A stretch of 64,000 nt of DNA from Streptomyces humicola (GTDB taxonomy: Bacteria; Actinomycetota; Actinomycetes; Streptomycetales; Streptomycetaceae): contig NZ_JANFNG010000003.1 of assembly GCF_024436035.1 (NCBI RefSeq), positions 124,001 through 188,000 on the forward strand, in the 5' to 3' direction. The position numbers and the translations under genes were made by a program. The notes beneath the pieces were generated by a model. It was not told the origin of the DNA and searched no databases. It saw nothing but the letters and a program-made list of their open reading frames with translations. Shown one piece after another: positions 20,023-29,876 of this stretch (positions are counted from its first letter, which is position 1; every line of letters begins with the position of its first letter).

Positions 20023-20458
20023 AGCCGATGTGGCTGGCCTGGAAGCCGAGCTTCTCGTAGAAGCGGTGCGCGTCGATGCGGGTGGCGTCCGACGTCAACT
20101 GGACCAGCGTGCACCCCTCGTCGCGGGACCGCTCCACGCACCATTCGATCAGCTGCGAGCCCAGCCCCGTGCCGCGCGCCTCGGCCGCCACCCGTACCCC
20201 TTCGATCTGGGCGCGCTTGGCCGCCCTGCGGGACAGTCCCGCGATGATCGTCAGTTGGGCCGTGCCGATCACCGCGCCGTCCCGTTCGGCGACGATGATC
20301 ATGTTCCGCGGGTCCTCGTCGGCCTCCTTGAAGGCGGCCCGGTACGGGGCCAGATCCTCCGGGGATTCGCGGACGGCCCCCAAGGAGTCGTCGGCGAGCA
20401 GTGCGACGATGCGTGCGACGTCGGCCTCGGTGGCACGCCGGAAGGTGATCTCGTCCAT
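20003..20458 (-). CDS. GNAT family N-acetyltransferase
   Basis: 151 residues with motif A (IEGVRVAAEARGTGLGSQLIEW, the RGTGLG loop binding acetyl-CoA) and motif B ending in HRFYEKLGF. A single-domain cytoplasmic GNAT; substrate unknown. Confidence 0.87.
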   Translation of the reverse strand: MDEITFRRATEADVARIVALLADDSLGAVRESPEDLAPYRAAFKEADEDPRNMIIVAERDGAVIGTAQLTIIAGLSRRAAKRAQIEGVRVAAEARGTGLGSQLIEWCVERSRDEGCTLVQLTSDATRIDAHRFYEKLGFQASHIGFKLPLR

Positions 20459-20502
20459 GGCCGCATCCCATCACCCGCGCGCCCCGGGGCGTGCGCCGGG
20501 GG

Positions 20503-20826
20503 TCAGTGAGAGCTGCCGGAGAGCTGCAGGCCGATCACCCCGACGACGACGAGGCTGATCGAGACGATCTTCAAGGTGCTGACCAGGTCACCCAGGAAGA
20601 TCATGCCGTAGGTCGCGGTGCCCGCCGCGCCGATGCCCGTCCACACCGCGTAGGCGGGGCCGACGTCGAGCTTCCTCAGCGCGAGCGTCAGCAGCCCGAA
20701 GCTGCCGAGCGCGAAGACGGCGAAGGCGAGCGTCGGCCACAGCCGGGTGAAGCCGTGGGAGATCTTGAGGCAGACGGCGAACCCGGTCTCCAGCAGCCCT
20801 GCGACCACGACGAGCAGCCATGCCAT
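20503..20826 (-). CDS. sugE: SMR-family exporter, SugE/Gdx-like
   Basis: 107 residues with four membrane helices. E13 in LLETGFAVCLKIS is the membrane glutamate essential in SMR transporters. GVIGLQLSGSS and WTGIGAAGTATYGM place it in the SugE/Gdx branch, known to export guanidinium in other bacteria. GGGAGG precedes the ATG. No guanidine riboswitch is visible upstream. Confidence 0.85.
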   Translation of the reverse strand: MAWLLVVVAGLLETGFAVCLKISHGFTRLWPTLAFAVFALGSFGLLTLALRKLDVGPAYAVWTGIGAAGTATYGMIFLGDLVSTLKIVSISLVVVGVIGLQLSGSSH

Positions 20827-20930
20827 CCCGTGCCTCCCGTTCAGCGCAGCTCCGGTCGATCATCCCGCGTCGATTGTCATACGGGGGTGCGTGTGCCACG
20901 TCGGGCGACGCGCCCGAACGGGCGTATTCC

Positions 20931-21935
20931 TCAGTCGCCTTCGCGGCGCTCCCGGGTGGCGAGCAGCCGGCGCAGCGAGTAGAGCCGCGCCGGGTCGGCG
21001 TTCCCCGCCTCCACCCATGCGTCCAGGACGCAGTCCGGCTCGTCGTGGCTGCAGGCGCGCGGGCACTCGGCCGTGCCCGGCTCCAGATCGGGGAAGGCAT
21101 GGATGACCCGTGCCGGGTTGACGTGATGGAGCCCGAACGATCGCACGCCAGGGGTGTCGATCACCCAGCCCTCGCCGTCGGGCAGCGGCAGCGCCAGTGC
21201 CGAGGTGGTGGTGTGACGGCCGCGGCCGGTGACCGCATTGACCATGCCCGTTGCCCGGGCGCGCTCCGGCACCAGCGCGTTGACCAGCGTCGTCTTGCCC
21301 ACCCCGCTGTGACCCACCAGCGCCGTGATCCGCCCCGCAAGACGCTCGCGCACCCGCTCCGCCGCCGCGCCGTCCAACTCGTCGTGGCGGGTGACCACGC
21401 ACTCCACGCCGAGCGGAATGTAGGAGGCCAACAGCGGCTCGGCCGACGCCAGATCGGCCTTGGTGAGCACGAGCAGCGGGGTGATGCCCGCGTCGTAGGC
21501 GGCCACCAGACAGCGGTCGATCAGCCGCGGGCGCGGCTCCGGGTCGGCGAGCGCGGTGACGATCGCCAGCTGGTCGGCGTTGGCGACGACCACGCGCTCG
21601 AACGGATCGTCGTCGTCGGCGGTGCGCCGCAGCACCGAGCTGCGCTCCTGCACCCGCACGATGCGCGCCAGGGTGTCCTTCGCGCCGGACAGGTCGCCGA
21701 CGATGTCGACCCGGTCGCCGACCGCGATTCCCTTGCGGCCCAGCTCGCGGGCCTTCATAGCGGTGACCTGGCGGTCGTCGACGAGGCAGGTGATCCGGCC
21801 GCGGTCGACGGTGAGCACGAACCCCTCGGCGGCATCCTCGTGCTTGGGGCGGATCCGGGTGCGTGGACGGCTGCCCCGTCGGCCGGGGCGTACCCTCACG
21901 TCCTCCTCGTCAGCGTCCTTGCCATAGCGCCGCAT
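20931..21935 (-). CDS. rsgA: ribosome small-subunit-dependent GTPase A
   Basis: 334 residues. The circularly permuted GTPase order is visible: G4 TKAD (158-161), then G1 GHSGVGKT (208-215), then G3 DTPG (260-263). An OB-fold precedes it and a zinc site C291-C295-H297-C302 follows. It helps mature the 30S subunit. The gene starts nine bases after aroA ends, so the two are probably co-transcribed. Confidence 0.95.
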   Translation of the reverse strand: MRRYGKDADEEDVRVRPGRRGSRPRTRIRPKHEDAAEGFVLTVDRGRITCLVDDRQVTAMKARELGRKGIAVGDRVDIVGDLSGAKDTLARIVRVQERSSVLRRTADDDDPFERVVVANADQLAIVTALADPEPRPRLIDRCLVAAYDAGITPLLVLTKADLASAEPLLASYIPLGVECVVTRHDELDGAAAERVRERLAGRITALVGHSGVGKTTLVNALVPERARATGMVNAVTGRGRHTTTSALALPLPDGEGWVIDTPGVRSFGLHHVNPARVIHAFPDLEPGTAECPRACSHDEPDCVLDAWVEAGNADPARLYSLRRLLATRERREGD

Positions 21936-21944
21936 GACGGTATG

Positions 21945-23297
21945 TCAGACTCCTCGCGCCGCGTAGGACGCCGGTGCATCGCTGCGGCCGGCGAGCATGC
22001 CGCTCCACAGCTCGGGAAACTCCGGCAGGGTCTTGCCGGTGGTGGCGATGTTCTCCACCTCGAGGCCGTCGACCGCGAGGCCCAGCACGGCGGCCGCGGT
22101 GGCGAGGCGGTGGTCCTCATAGGTGTGGAACACCCCGCCGTGCAGCGGCCGCGGACGGATCCTCAGCCCGTCCTCGGTCTCCGACACATCGCCGCCGAGC
22201 TCGTTGAACTCCTTGGCGAGCGCGGCCAGCCGGTCGGTCTCGTGGAGTCGCAGATGGGCGATGCCGCGCAGCACGGACTCGGAGTCGGCGAGCGCCGCGA
22301 CGGCGGCGATCACCGGGGTGAGCTCGCCCACGTCGTGCAGATCGACGTCGATGCCTTTGATGCGGCCGGTGCCCTTGAACGTCAGGCCCGCGTCGTCGAG
22401 TTCGCACTCGCCACCCATCAGGGTGAAGATCTCGCGCAGCGCGTCACCGGGCTGAGTGGTGCGCTCCGGCCAGTCGGGGACGGTGACCCGGCCGCCGGTG
22501 ACCAGTGCCGCCGCCAGGAACGGCGCAGCGTTCGACAGATCGGGCTCCACGGTCAGATCACGGCCGAGCAGCGCACTCGGCGCGACCCGCCACACATCGC
22601 GCTCGCCGCCGCCGTCGGGCGAGTCCACCTGGGCACCGGCCATGCGCAGCATGTCGATGGTCATCCGGATGTGCGGCAGCGACGGGAGCGTCCGGCCGAC
22701 GTGCCGCAGCTCGATGCCCTGGTTGAAACGCGGCGCGGAGAGCAGCAGCGCGCTGATGAACTGGGACGACGAGGAGGCGTCGACCTCGACCCGGCCGCCG
22801 GTCAGCGATCCCGCGCCCTGCACGGTGAGCGGCAGCGCGCCGCGCCCGTCGTCGTCGATGCGGGCGCCGAGCGCGCGCAGCGCATCGATCACGCCGTGCA
22901 GCGGGCGTTCGTACGAGCGGGGATCACCGTCGAAGTGGACCGGACCGTCGGCGAGCGCGGCGACCGGCGGCAGGAAGCGCATGACGGTGCCGGCGTTGCC
23001 GACGTCGACGTGGGCCGGGCCGTGCAGTCCGGCGGGGATGACCCGCCACGCCTCGCCGCCGGTGGCGTTCACCTGCTCCTCGATGCCGACGCCCATCGCG
23101 CGCAGCGCCTCGGCCATCAGCAGGGTGTCGCGGCTGCGCAGCGGGCGGCGCAGCCAGCCCGGTTCCGATGCCAGCGCGGCGAGCACGAGTCCACGGTTCG
23201 TGACCGATTTCGATCCGGGCACGGTGACGGTCGCGTCGACGGCGCCGGTCGCGGTCGGTGCGGGCCAGAGCGGGGTGTGCGCGGGGTTACCGGTCAT
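21945..23297 (-). CDS. aroA: 3-phosphoshikimate 1-carboxyvinyltransferase (EPSP synthase)
   Basis: About 450 residues. [18 protein letters not shown] near the N-terminus binds shikimate-3-phosphate; the [12 protein letters not shown] and [18 protein letters not shown] segments are the other family signatures. It joins PEP to shikimate-3-phosphate in aromatic amino-acid synthesis. The ATG at 23297 (MTGNPAHT) matches the family's usual start; a GTG at 23321 would add eight residues. Confidence 0.95.
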   Translation of the reverse strand: MTGNPAHTPLWPAPTATGAVDATVTVPGSKSVTNRGLVLAALASEPGWLRRPLRSRDTLLMAEALRAMGVGIEEQVNATGGEAWRVIPAGLHGPAHVDVGNAGTVMRFLPPVAALADGPVHFDGDPRSYERPLHGVIDALRALGARIDDDGRGALPLTVQGAGSLTGGRVEVDASSSSQFISALLLSAPRFNQGIELRHVGRTLPSLPHIRMTIDMLRMAGAQVDSPDGGGERDVWRVAPSALLGRDLTVEPDLSNAAPFLAAALVTGGRVTVPDWPERTTQPGDALREIFTLMGGECELDDAGLTFKGTGRIKGIDVDLHDVGELTPVIAAVAALADSESVLRGIAHLRLHETDRLAALAKEFNELGGDVSETEDGLRIRPRPLHGGVFHTYEDHRLATAAAVLGLAVDGLEVENIATTGKTLPEFPELWSGMLAGRSDAPASYAARGV

Positions 23298-23426
23298 GGG
23301 AAGCAACTGTAGTGGCTCCACGGAGCGAAGAATCTTGATCGAATCGGTCGAAACCTGAGCGAAACAGGGGCTTGGTATGAGCCTACGCGCAGCAGAAACC
23401 GTTCAAATGCGCGATCGCGTGTGCTC

Positions 23427-24140
23427 TCACACGCCGAGCAGCCACCGGCCGCCGCCCAGCAGCGAGCACAGCGCCACCGTGTGGAAGAGCACGAGCCATA
23501 TCGCGGCCGGCAGGTGGGTCAGCCGCGCCAACTGGTCGGCGTCCGAGTCCCGAGCTCCTCCGTACCGGCGCTTGCGCTGCAGCTCGAAGACCGGCCGCAC
23601 CCCGCCCAACAGCAGGAACCACACCACCAGATAGCCGAACGCCGCCTGCACGGCCGCCGTCGTCAGCCACGAGACGAGGAAGAACGCCGCACCCGCGAGC
23701 ACCACGGTGAGCAGCCCGTACGCATTCCTGATCATCACCAGCATCGCGGCGAGCAGCGCCACCGCGCCCCAGAGCAGCAGCGTGATGTGCCCGGCCGCCA
23801 GCAGCCAGGCACCTGCGAGACCCAGCAGCGACGGTGCGGTGTAGCCCGCGGCGGCGGTGAACACCATCCCCAGCCCGTGCGGCTTGCCGCGCGAGACCGT
23901 GAGCCCGGAGGTGTCCGAATGAAGCCGGATGCCTTCGAGCCGCCGCCCGCTGAGCAGCGCCACGAGGCCGTGCCCGCCCTCGTGCGCGATGGTGACCGCG
24001 TTGCGCGTCACCTGCCAGATGCCGTGCGGGAGGACCGCCGCGAGCGCCGCCACGCAGGTGGCGGCGACCAGCCACCCCGACGGGTGCGGCTGGACCCCGA
24101 CAACCCGGTCCCACACACCGGTGATGCTGTTCGTGTTCAT
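23427..24140 (-). CDS. M50-like membrane metallopeptidase
   Basis: 237 residues, seven or so hydrophobic segments. HEGGH at 53-57, just after the first helix, is the zinc motif of M50B-type intramembrane proteases, followed by a cytoplasmic Arg/Lys patch (ELQRKRRYGG). The ATG at 24140 follows AGGGGTGAG. Divergent from the SRAP gene across 54 bases. Substrate unknown. Confidence 0.82.
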   Translation of the reverse strand: MNTNSITGVWDRVVGVQPHPSGWLVAATCVAALAAVLPHGIWQVTRNAVTIAHEGGHGLVALLSGRRLEGIRLHSDTSGLTVSRGKPHGLGMVFTAAAGYTAPSLLGLAGAWLLAAGHITLLLWGAVALLAAMLVMIRNAYGLLTVVLAGAAFFLVSWLTTAAVQAAFGYLVVWFLLLGGVRPVFELQRKRRYGGARDSDADQLARLTHLPAAIWLVLFHTVALCSLLGGGRWLLGV

Positions 24141-24194
24141 CTCACCCCTGCAACGAGCGACGTCCTCGGCCAGTGCCGTGGCAGTGTTGCACTC

Positions 24195-25082
24195 ATGTGC
24201 GGTCGATATGCAGCGAGCAGGAAACCGGAGGATCTCGTCGGCCTCTTCCACGTGTCCAAGTGGGAGCCCACGCAGACGCTGGCGCCCGACTGGAACGTGG
24301 CGCCGACTGCCGACGTCTATGCCGTCCTGGAGCGGCCCGACAAGGAGTCCGGCTCACCGGTGCCGGTGCGCCAGATGCGGGCGTTGCGCTGGGGTCTGGT
24401 GCCGTCGTGGGCGAAGTCGCCGGACGTCGGCGTGAAGATGATCAACGCCCGCGCGGAGAGCGTCCACGAGAAGCCGTCCTACCGGCGGCCGTTCGTCACC
24501 CGCCGCTGCCTGCTCCCTGCCGACGGCTACTACGAGTGGATGACCAGCAAGGACGAGCGGCAGCTCGAAGAGCAGGGCAAGAAGAAGCGTCCACGCAAGC
24601 AGCCGTACTTCGTCACCCCGGCCGACGGCTCGGTGATGGCCATGGCCGGCCTCTACGAGTTCTGGCGCGACCGCACGCTGCCCGACGACCACCCCAGGGC
24701 TTGGTGGGTGACCTGCGCCGTCATCACCACCGACGCCGAGACCACGCCGCTCGCCGGCGGCGCAGCGGAAGGCGCCGGCGAAGGCGTGGGCGCGGGGGAC
24801 GGCGCAGGCGAAGGCGTGGGCGCGGGGGACGGCGCAGGCCAGGGCCCGCGCTCCCTGTCCGAGATACACCCGCGCATGCCGCTCGTGCTGACGCCGGACC
24901 GCTGGGACGCCTGGCTCGACCCGTCCCGCACCGATATCGACGACCTGCGAGGACTGCTGGCACCGCCGCCGCCCGGTTTCATGCGGGCGTACCCGGTCTC
25001 GACGGCCGTGAGCAACGTCCGCAACAACGGCCCCGAACTCGTCGAACCGCTCCCCGTGCCTGAAGAGGAAACGTTGTTCTGA
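24195..25082 (+). CDS. SOS-response-associated peptidase (SRAP/YedK/HMCES family)
   Basis: 295 residues beginning MCGRYA; C2, exposed after loss of Met1, is the residue that cross-links to abasic sites in single-stranded DNA. WGLVPSW, INARAES, RRPF and DGYYEW are the family motifs. Between the ITTDAE and HPRMPLVL segments the protein carries an extra Gly/Ala/Glu-rich stretch of about 30 residues coded by a tandem DNA repeat. The stop overlaps the start of the next gene by one base. Confidence 0.92.
   Translation: MCGRYAASRKPEDLVGLFHVSKWEPTQTLAPDWNVAPTADVYAVLERPDKESGSPVPVRQMRALRWGLVPSWAKSPDVGVKMINARAESVHEKPSYRRPFVTRRCLLPADGYYEWMTSKDERQLEEQGKKKRPRKQPYFVTPADGSVMAMAGLYEFWRDRTLPDDHPRAWWVTCAVITTDAETTPLAGGAAEGAGEGVGAGDGAGEGVGAGDGAGQGPRSLSEIHPRMPLVLTPDRWDAWLDPSRTDIDDLRGLLAPPPPGFMRAYPVSTAVSNVRNNGPELVEPLPVPEEETLF
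24781..24840 (+). repeat. two 30-bp tandem repeats inside the SRAP gene
   Basis: Two copies of a 30-bp unit (24781-24810 and 24811-24840) that differ only at the last base, coding GEGVGAGDGA twice. The unit is a multiple of three, so copy-number change would keep the frame. Confidence 0.9.
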
Positions 25083-25750
25083 TGACCGCCGTGCTGACAC
25101 CGAGCGCCGAGACCGTGACGACGCCGGCCGGCGACGCCCGCATCACCTGGCACCTGCCGCCCCGCCGCTCCCCGAAGCCGCGCGCCGTGGTAGCCCTCGG
25201 CCACGGTGCCGGGGGCGGCATTGAGGCCCGGGACCTGCAGGCGCTCGCCGCCACCCTGCCGCCGCTCGGCTGGGGCGTCGCACTCGTCGAGCAGCCGTGG
25301 CGGGTGGCGGGCAAGAAGCTCGCACCCGCGCCGAAGGCCCTCGACGCGGCGTGGACGGCGCTGTGGCCCGCGCTCGTCGAGCGCGGCCTGCCGGTGATCG
25401 CGGGCGGGCGCAGCGCCGGCGCCCGGGTCGCCTGCCGCACCGCCCAGGGGCTCGGCGCCCATGCCGTGCTCGCGCTCTCCTTTCCCCTGCATCCTCCGGG
25501 CAAGCCGGAGAAGTCCCGCGCCGAGGAACTGGCGGCGGCCGGACTGCCGACGCTGGTCGTCCAGGGCGGGCGCGACCCCTTCGGACGGCCGGAGGAGTTC
25601 CCGCGGGGCACCCGCATCGCCGAGGTCCCGTACGGCGATCACGGCTTTGCCGTCCCGAAGTCCGCAGACCTCACGCAGGACGACGCACTCGCCGTGCTCA
25701 CCTCCGCCGTGGCGCAGTGGCTCGACGGCCTGCCCGGCCCGCCGCGCTGA
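25082..25750 (+). CDS. alpha/beta hydrolase (dienelactone-hydrolase-like, KANL3/Tex30 type)
   Basis: 222 residues. The nucleophile elbow is GGRSAGAR (about 119-126), the acid lies in VVQGGRDPF and the histidine in YGDHGF, so the triad is complete. LGHGAGGG forms the oxyanion region. No signal peptide. The ATG shares one base with the TGA of the SRAP gene, so the two are translationally coupled. Confidence 0.87.
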   Translation: MTAVLTPSAETVTTPAGDARITWHLPPRRSPKPRAVVALGHGAGGGIEARDLQALAATLPPLGWGVALVEQPWRVAGKKLAPAPKALDAAWTALWPALVERGLPVIAGGRSAGARVACRTAQGLGAHAVLALSFPLHPPGKPEKSRAEELAAAGLPTLVVQGGRDPFGRPEEFPRGTRIAEVPYGDHGFAVPKSADLTQDDALAVLTSAVAQWLDGLPGPPR

Positions 25751-25775
25751 CCTGCGGACCCGCGCGACCGGCCCG

Positions 25776-25801
25776 GGAATGAGCGCCGGCCTCGCCGCGT
25801 T
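25776..25801 (+). promoter_or_regulatory. sigma-R-dependent promoter of sigR
   Basis: GGAAT (25776-25780), an 18-base spacer, and GTT (25799-25801) match the known sigma-R consensus exactly. It lies 88 bases upstream of the long-isoform ATG, which fits the autoregulated sigRp2 promoter known in S. coelicolor. Confidence 0.8.
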
Positions 25802-25888
25802 ATGAAGGCACCTCCCGCCGGAGGCAGGGGGAGCGCACCTCCCCCCCGGAGGCAGGCACGGACGCAAGACGTGAGGAAGGCAGCCCGC

Positions 25889-26056
25889 ATGGTTTCAGTC
25901 GTGTGCCCCGCTCGTGCGGAGGCCCCGTATCTGTCGTGGCCCGAGTGGTCATCGGCGGGCGGCGGGTCCGCAGGCCAGTCCGGCGGCCCGCTCGCGTCCG
26001 GGATATTCTCCGAATCGGGTGATGCCGCTCCCGGTCTCGCCCCGGTGTCGGAGGAG
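25889..26056 (+). other. sigR: N-terminal extension giving the long isoform sigma-R prime
   Basis: The sigR frame stays open upstream to an ATG at 25889 preceded by AGGAAGG seven bases earlier. It adds 56 residues to sigma-R. In S. coelicolor a 55-residue extension, made from the sigma-R-dependent transcript, gives an unstable isoform cleared by Clp protease. Length, Shine-Dalgarno site and promoter position all agree here. Confidence 0.72.
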
Positions 26057-26730
<674 letters not shown>

Positions 26731-26734
<4 letters not shown>

Positions 26735-27045
26735 GCTGCGGCGAACCGCATGAGACGGACTGCTCCGAGGTACTTGACCACCTCTACGAGTACCTCGACC
26801 GCGAGATGTCCGATGTAGAACGCCACAAGTTCGAGGAACACTTTGGCGAGTGCAGCCCGTGCCTGGAGAAGTACGGGTTGGAGCAAGCGGTGAAGAAGCT
26901 GGTCAAGCGGTGCTGCGGGCACGACGACGTTCCCGGCGACCTGCGGGCCAAGGTGCTCACCCGAATCGAGCTGATCCGATCGGGCCAGATTCCGCCGGTC
27001 TCCGAGCGGTCGGCGGGCGACGCCGGCCCTGCGGCAGCCACCTGA
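26731..27045 (+). CDS. rsrA: redox-sensing anti-sigma factor RsrA
   Basis: 104 residues. The ZAS zinc ligands are in their known places: C11, H37, C41, C44 (HFGECSPC), plus C3 and the C61-C62 pair. Thiol oxidation forms a disulfide, expels zinc and frees SigR. ATG overlaps the sigR stop (ATGA), giving one-to-one coupling. Confidence 0.95.
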
Positions 27046-27090
27046 CGCGATCACGCTGCGGCTCTGCAGCCTCATGCTCATGCATTCACG

Positions 27091-27141
27091 GGTGCGGTCC
27101 GGACCTTCCCCACGAACCCGCAGGGGAGGACGGACCGCGCC
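27091..27141 (+). terminator. terminator-like hairpin after sigR-rsrA
   Basis: Arms 27091-27101 and 27131-27141 pair at 10 of 11 positions, with a second inner pairing of CCTTCCCC with GGGGAGG. No T-run follows, as is usual in this GC-rich group. Confidence 0.55.
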
Positions 27142-27272
27142 CGTTGTGCTGAACTCGGTGGTAGGAGGCGAGCGCACCGACGGACATGGTTGGATGCGTC
27201 GACAGGGACCGGGTACCGGGACCACTGACAGGGACAGGGTGTGACGGCCCCGTCCGCTGGCAAGGAAGAGTG

Positions 27273-27362
27273 GTGAGCGAAGGAAAACCGGGCGGCCCGT
27301 TGAATCCGGAGGAAGAGGCGGCCGATATGTGGCAGGTTGTCGTCCGACCGAGCAATGGTTGA
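27273..27362 (+). CDS. possible 29-residue small protein or leader peptide
   Basis: GTG with AAGGAAGAG just upstream, coding VSEGKPGGPLNPEEEAADMW and nine more residues, ending in TGA at 27360-27362. It overlaps the ATG of the next gene by eight bases, and that gene has no good Shine-Dalgarno site of its own, so it probably depends on translation of this ORF. Whether the peptide has its own role is unknown. Confidence 0.5.
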   Translation: MSEGKPGGPLNPEEEAADMWQVVVRPSNG

Positions 27363-28365
27363 CCGGCAGGCAGGGATCGTGAGGATCTTCGGCAGAGTGC
27401 GGCACAGGCCCTCCGCCACGTGGCGGCAGGCGACCGACCGTGCCTTCACACTGATCGACGACGGGCGCTACGAGGACGCGGGCGCCCTGCTCACCCGCGC
27501 CGCCGACCTCGAGCCCTGGCTCCCCGAGTCCTGGTACAACCTCGCGCTGCTGCACAAGTTCCGGCACGACTGGGAGCAGGCCCGCACCGCAGGGCTGCGC
27601 GCCGTCGCCCTGCTCGATCGCGACGCCGGCGCCCCGGACTGGTGGAACATCGGCATCGCCGCGACGGCGCTGCAGGACTGGCCGCTGGCCCGCCGCGCCT
27701 GGCAGGCGTATGGGCTGCGGCTGCCCGCCGCCGAGTCCGCGGCCGCATCGGACACCCCCGTGCGGATGCCGCTGGGCAGTGCGACGGTGCGCCTCTCGCC
27801 CGAGGGCGAGGCCGAGGTGGTGTGGGGCCGTCGGCTCGACCCGGCCCGCATCGAGGTGCTGAGCATTCCGCTGCCGTCCTCCGGGCGCCGTTGGGGCGAG
27901 GTCGTGCTGCACGACGGCGTACCGCACGGTGAGCGCGTCGCCGCCGACGGCGGCGCCTACCCCGTCTTCGACGAGATCGAGCTGTGGGCGCCCTCCCCGG
28001 TCCCCACCTGGCTCGTCCTGCTCGAAGCCGCCACCGAGGCCGACCGCGACGCGCTGGAGCGGCTCGCCGCGGACGCCGGGTTCGCGGCGGAGGACTGGTC
28101 GTCCTCGGTGCGGCTGCTGTGCCGCTCGTGCTCGGAGAGCCGGATGCCGACCGACGACGGCTCCAACGCCTCCCGCGACCCCCACGACCACGGTGAGCCC
28201 GGTCACCCCGGGCATCTCAGCCACCGCAGCGCGGGCGCACTGTGGGTGCCCGAGCGCGAGTGCGGGATAGCGGCGCCGGCGGCGCTCGTACGCGGCCTGC
28301 TCGACGGCTGGGTCGCCGACAGCCCGGACACGCGCGACTGGCGCGATCTCGAAGAGGTCTGCTGA
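27355..28365 (+). CDS. TPR-containing protein
   Basis: 336 residues from ATG 27355. About 100 N-terminal residues form TPR-like helices ([32 protein letters not shown] split over two repeats). The rest is a mixed domain with a small CRSC pair near residue 255 and a His/Pro-rich stretch. Soluble; function unknown. Gene follows rsrA and precedes def on the same strand. Confidence 0.78.
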   Translation: MVDRQAGIVRIFGRVRHRPSATWRQATDRAFTLIDDGRYEDAGALLTRAADLEPWLPESWYNLALLHKFRHDWEQARTAGLRAVALLDRDAGAPDWWNIGIAATALQDWPLARRAWQAYGLRLPAAESAAASDTPVRMPLGSATVRLSPEGEAEVVWGRRLDPARIEVLSIPLPSSGRRWGEVVLHDGVPHGERVAADGGAYPVFDEIELWAPSPVPTWLVLLEAATEADRDALERLAADAGFAAEDWSSSVRLLCRSCSESRMPTDDGSNASRDPHDHGEPGHPGHLSHRSAGALWVPERECGIAAPAALVRGLLDGWVADSPDTRDWRDLEEVC

Positions 28366-28447
28366 GCCGTCCGGGCGACCTGCGTACCCTTGTGGACCAG
28401 GCCCCTTTGGATCGGACGAGCGGACCAGGAAGGCGTACGAGCAACCC

Positions 28448-29086
28448 ATGACCGAGCACGAGCAGATCGACGAGGCACCGGAGCAGTCGTCGGAGTTCAT
28501 CGACGATGTGACGGACGCCGAGGCGCGTGAGGCGGCCCACCGCGAGCGCGGTACGGCCCGCCCGATCACCGTCGTCGGCAACCCGGTGCTGCACCGCCCG
28601 TGCCAGGTGGTGACGGAGTTCGACGACAAGCTGGCCCAGCTCATCGACGACATGTTCGCCAGCCAGCGCGCCGCCGAGGGCGTCGGCCTCGCCGCCAACC
28701 AGATCGGCGTCGACCTGCGCGTCTTCGTCTACGACTGCCCGGACGACGACGGTGTGCGCCACGTCGGCCACGTCGTCAACCCCGTCCTCGACGAACTCCC
28801 CGTCGAAAGCCGGGTGCTGGACGACTCCGACGAGGGCTGCCTCTCCGTCCCCGGTGCCTACGCGCCGCTGCCGCGCCCCGACTACGCGATCGTCCGAGGC
28901 CAGGACATGCACGGCAATCCGATCGCCGTCCATGGCACGGGCTATTTCGCCCGCTGCCTCCAGCATGAGACGGACCACCTGTACGGCTACCTCTACATCG
29001 ACCGGCTCTCCAAGCGGGAGCGCAAGGACGCCCTGCGTCAGATGGCCGAGCTCACCCCGAAGTACGAGACGGTGCCGAACGACTGA
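28448..29086 (+). CDS. def: peptide deformylase
   Basis: 212 residues. All three motifs are present: [10 protein letters not shown] (78-87), EGCLSVPG with C131, and QHETDHLYG with H173 and H177, the metal ligands. It removes the formyl group from new proteins. An acidic N-terminal extension of about 38 residues precedes the usual start, as in other streptomycete deformylases. Confidence 0.95.
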   Translation: MTEHEQIDEAPEQSSEFIDDVTDAEAREAAHRERGTARPITVVGNPVLHRPCQVVTEFDDKLAQLIDDMFASQRAAEGVGLAANQIGVDLRVFVYDCPDDDGVRHVGHVVNPVLDELPVESRVLDDSDEGCLSVPGAYAPLPRPDYAIVRGQDMHGNPIAVHGTGYFARCLQHETDHLYGYLYIDRLSKRERKDALRQMAELTPKYETVPND

Positions 29087-29101
29087 GTATCGGCGGTCGG
29101 C

Positions 29102-29749
29102 TCAGGGCCGCGCTCTCGGGTCGGGGCGGTCGATGTTCCAGTGGCGGACCACCTGGCAGATCCAGCCGTCCTCGTCGTCGTGACGCGGTATCAGGGACAG
29201 CCGACTGACGGTGCGCTGCCCGCCCTCGTAATCCCCGTACATCAGGTCGACGTTGATGCGTGCCCTGTTCTTCACCGGGTCGAGCAGGGCGGCGAAGTCG
29301 GGATCCTGCCGGTCGCGGATCGCTGCGTGCCAGAAACTGGTGTCGCCAGGAGCCACGTAAAGATCGCGCAGTTGGGGCCGGAACGATTCCGGGGCGGGAT
29401 GCGCCTGGTCGGCGTAGGTGGGGTGGTCGGCGAGGCGCCAGCCGTGGATCACGGCGAGGCCGGGGCCGATGTTGCGGATCGAGGCCGCGATGTAGAGGTG
29501 ATCGTCCTCGATGCGCACGTATCCGGCGCTGCCCGCGAGATGCGTGCAGTGGCCGTCGGACCAGATCAGCTTCTGCTTCGGGGCCTCGATGCGGGAGGCG
29601 ATCAGCAGCGGACGCAACGATGCCTGGACGGCGCGCTCGGCGGACAGGGCGGCGCGGTCGGCGGAGCGGATGGAGGCGAACGACGCCCCGGCCAGCACCA
29701 ACGTGCCTGCGGCCGTGGCCAGGGAGGAGATGGTTGCCCAGTCAGCCAT
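29102..29749 (-). CDS. membrane-anchored protein of unknown function
   Basis: 215 residues. One N-terminal hydrophobic helix (ISSLATAAGTLVLAGASFAS), a short coiled segment (SADRAALSAERAVQASLRP), then a beta-rich domain with IRNIGPGLAVIHGW, typical of small uncharacterised actinobacterial membrane proteins. The ATG at 29749 is chosen because the hydrophobic helix starts right after it. It lies downstream of nrdB on the same strand but 127 bases away. Confidence 0.72.
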   Translation of the reverse strand: MADWATISSLATAAGTLVLAGASFASIRSADRAALSAERAVQASLRPLLIASRIEAPKQKLIWSDGHCTHLAGSAGYVRIEDDHLYIAASIRNIGPGLAVIHGWRLADHPTYADQAHPAPESFRPQLRDLYVAPGDTSFWHAAIRDRQDPDFAALLDPVKNRARINVDLMYGDYEGGQRTVSRLSLIPRHDDEDGWICQVVRHWNIDRPDPRARP

Positions 29750-29876
29750 GGGCGGTCCGTGACCCCGTCGAAGCGGATCGTGATCGTATGTGCTGCATGG
29801 GTGCACTGTACGGGCCACCCGAGCGCGGCCACGAGGGTGGGACCGGCACGCCCGGTCCCACCCTCGTGGACCGGGC

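Noticed and set aside
20827-20930. Guanidine riboswitch before the sugE-like gene
   Set aside because: I could not find the conserved paired ACGR loops or other guanidine motifs in the leader.
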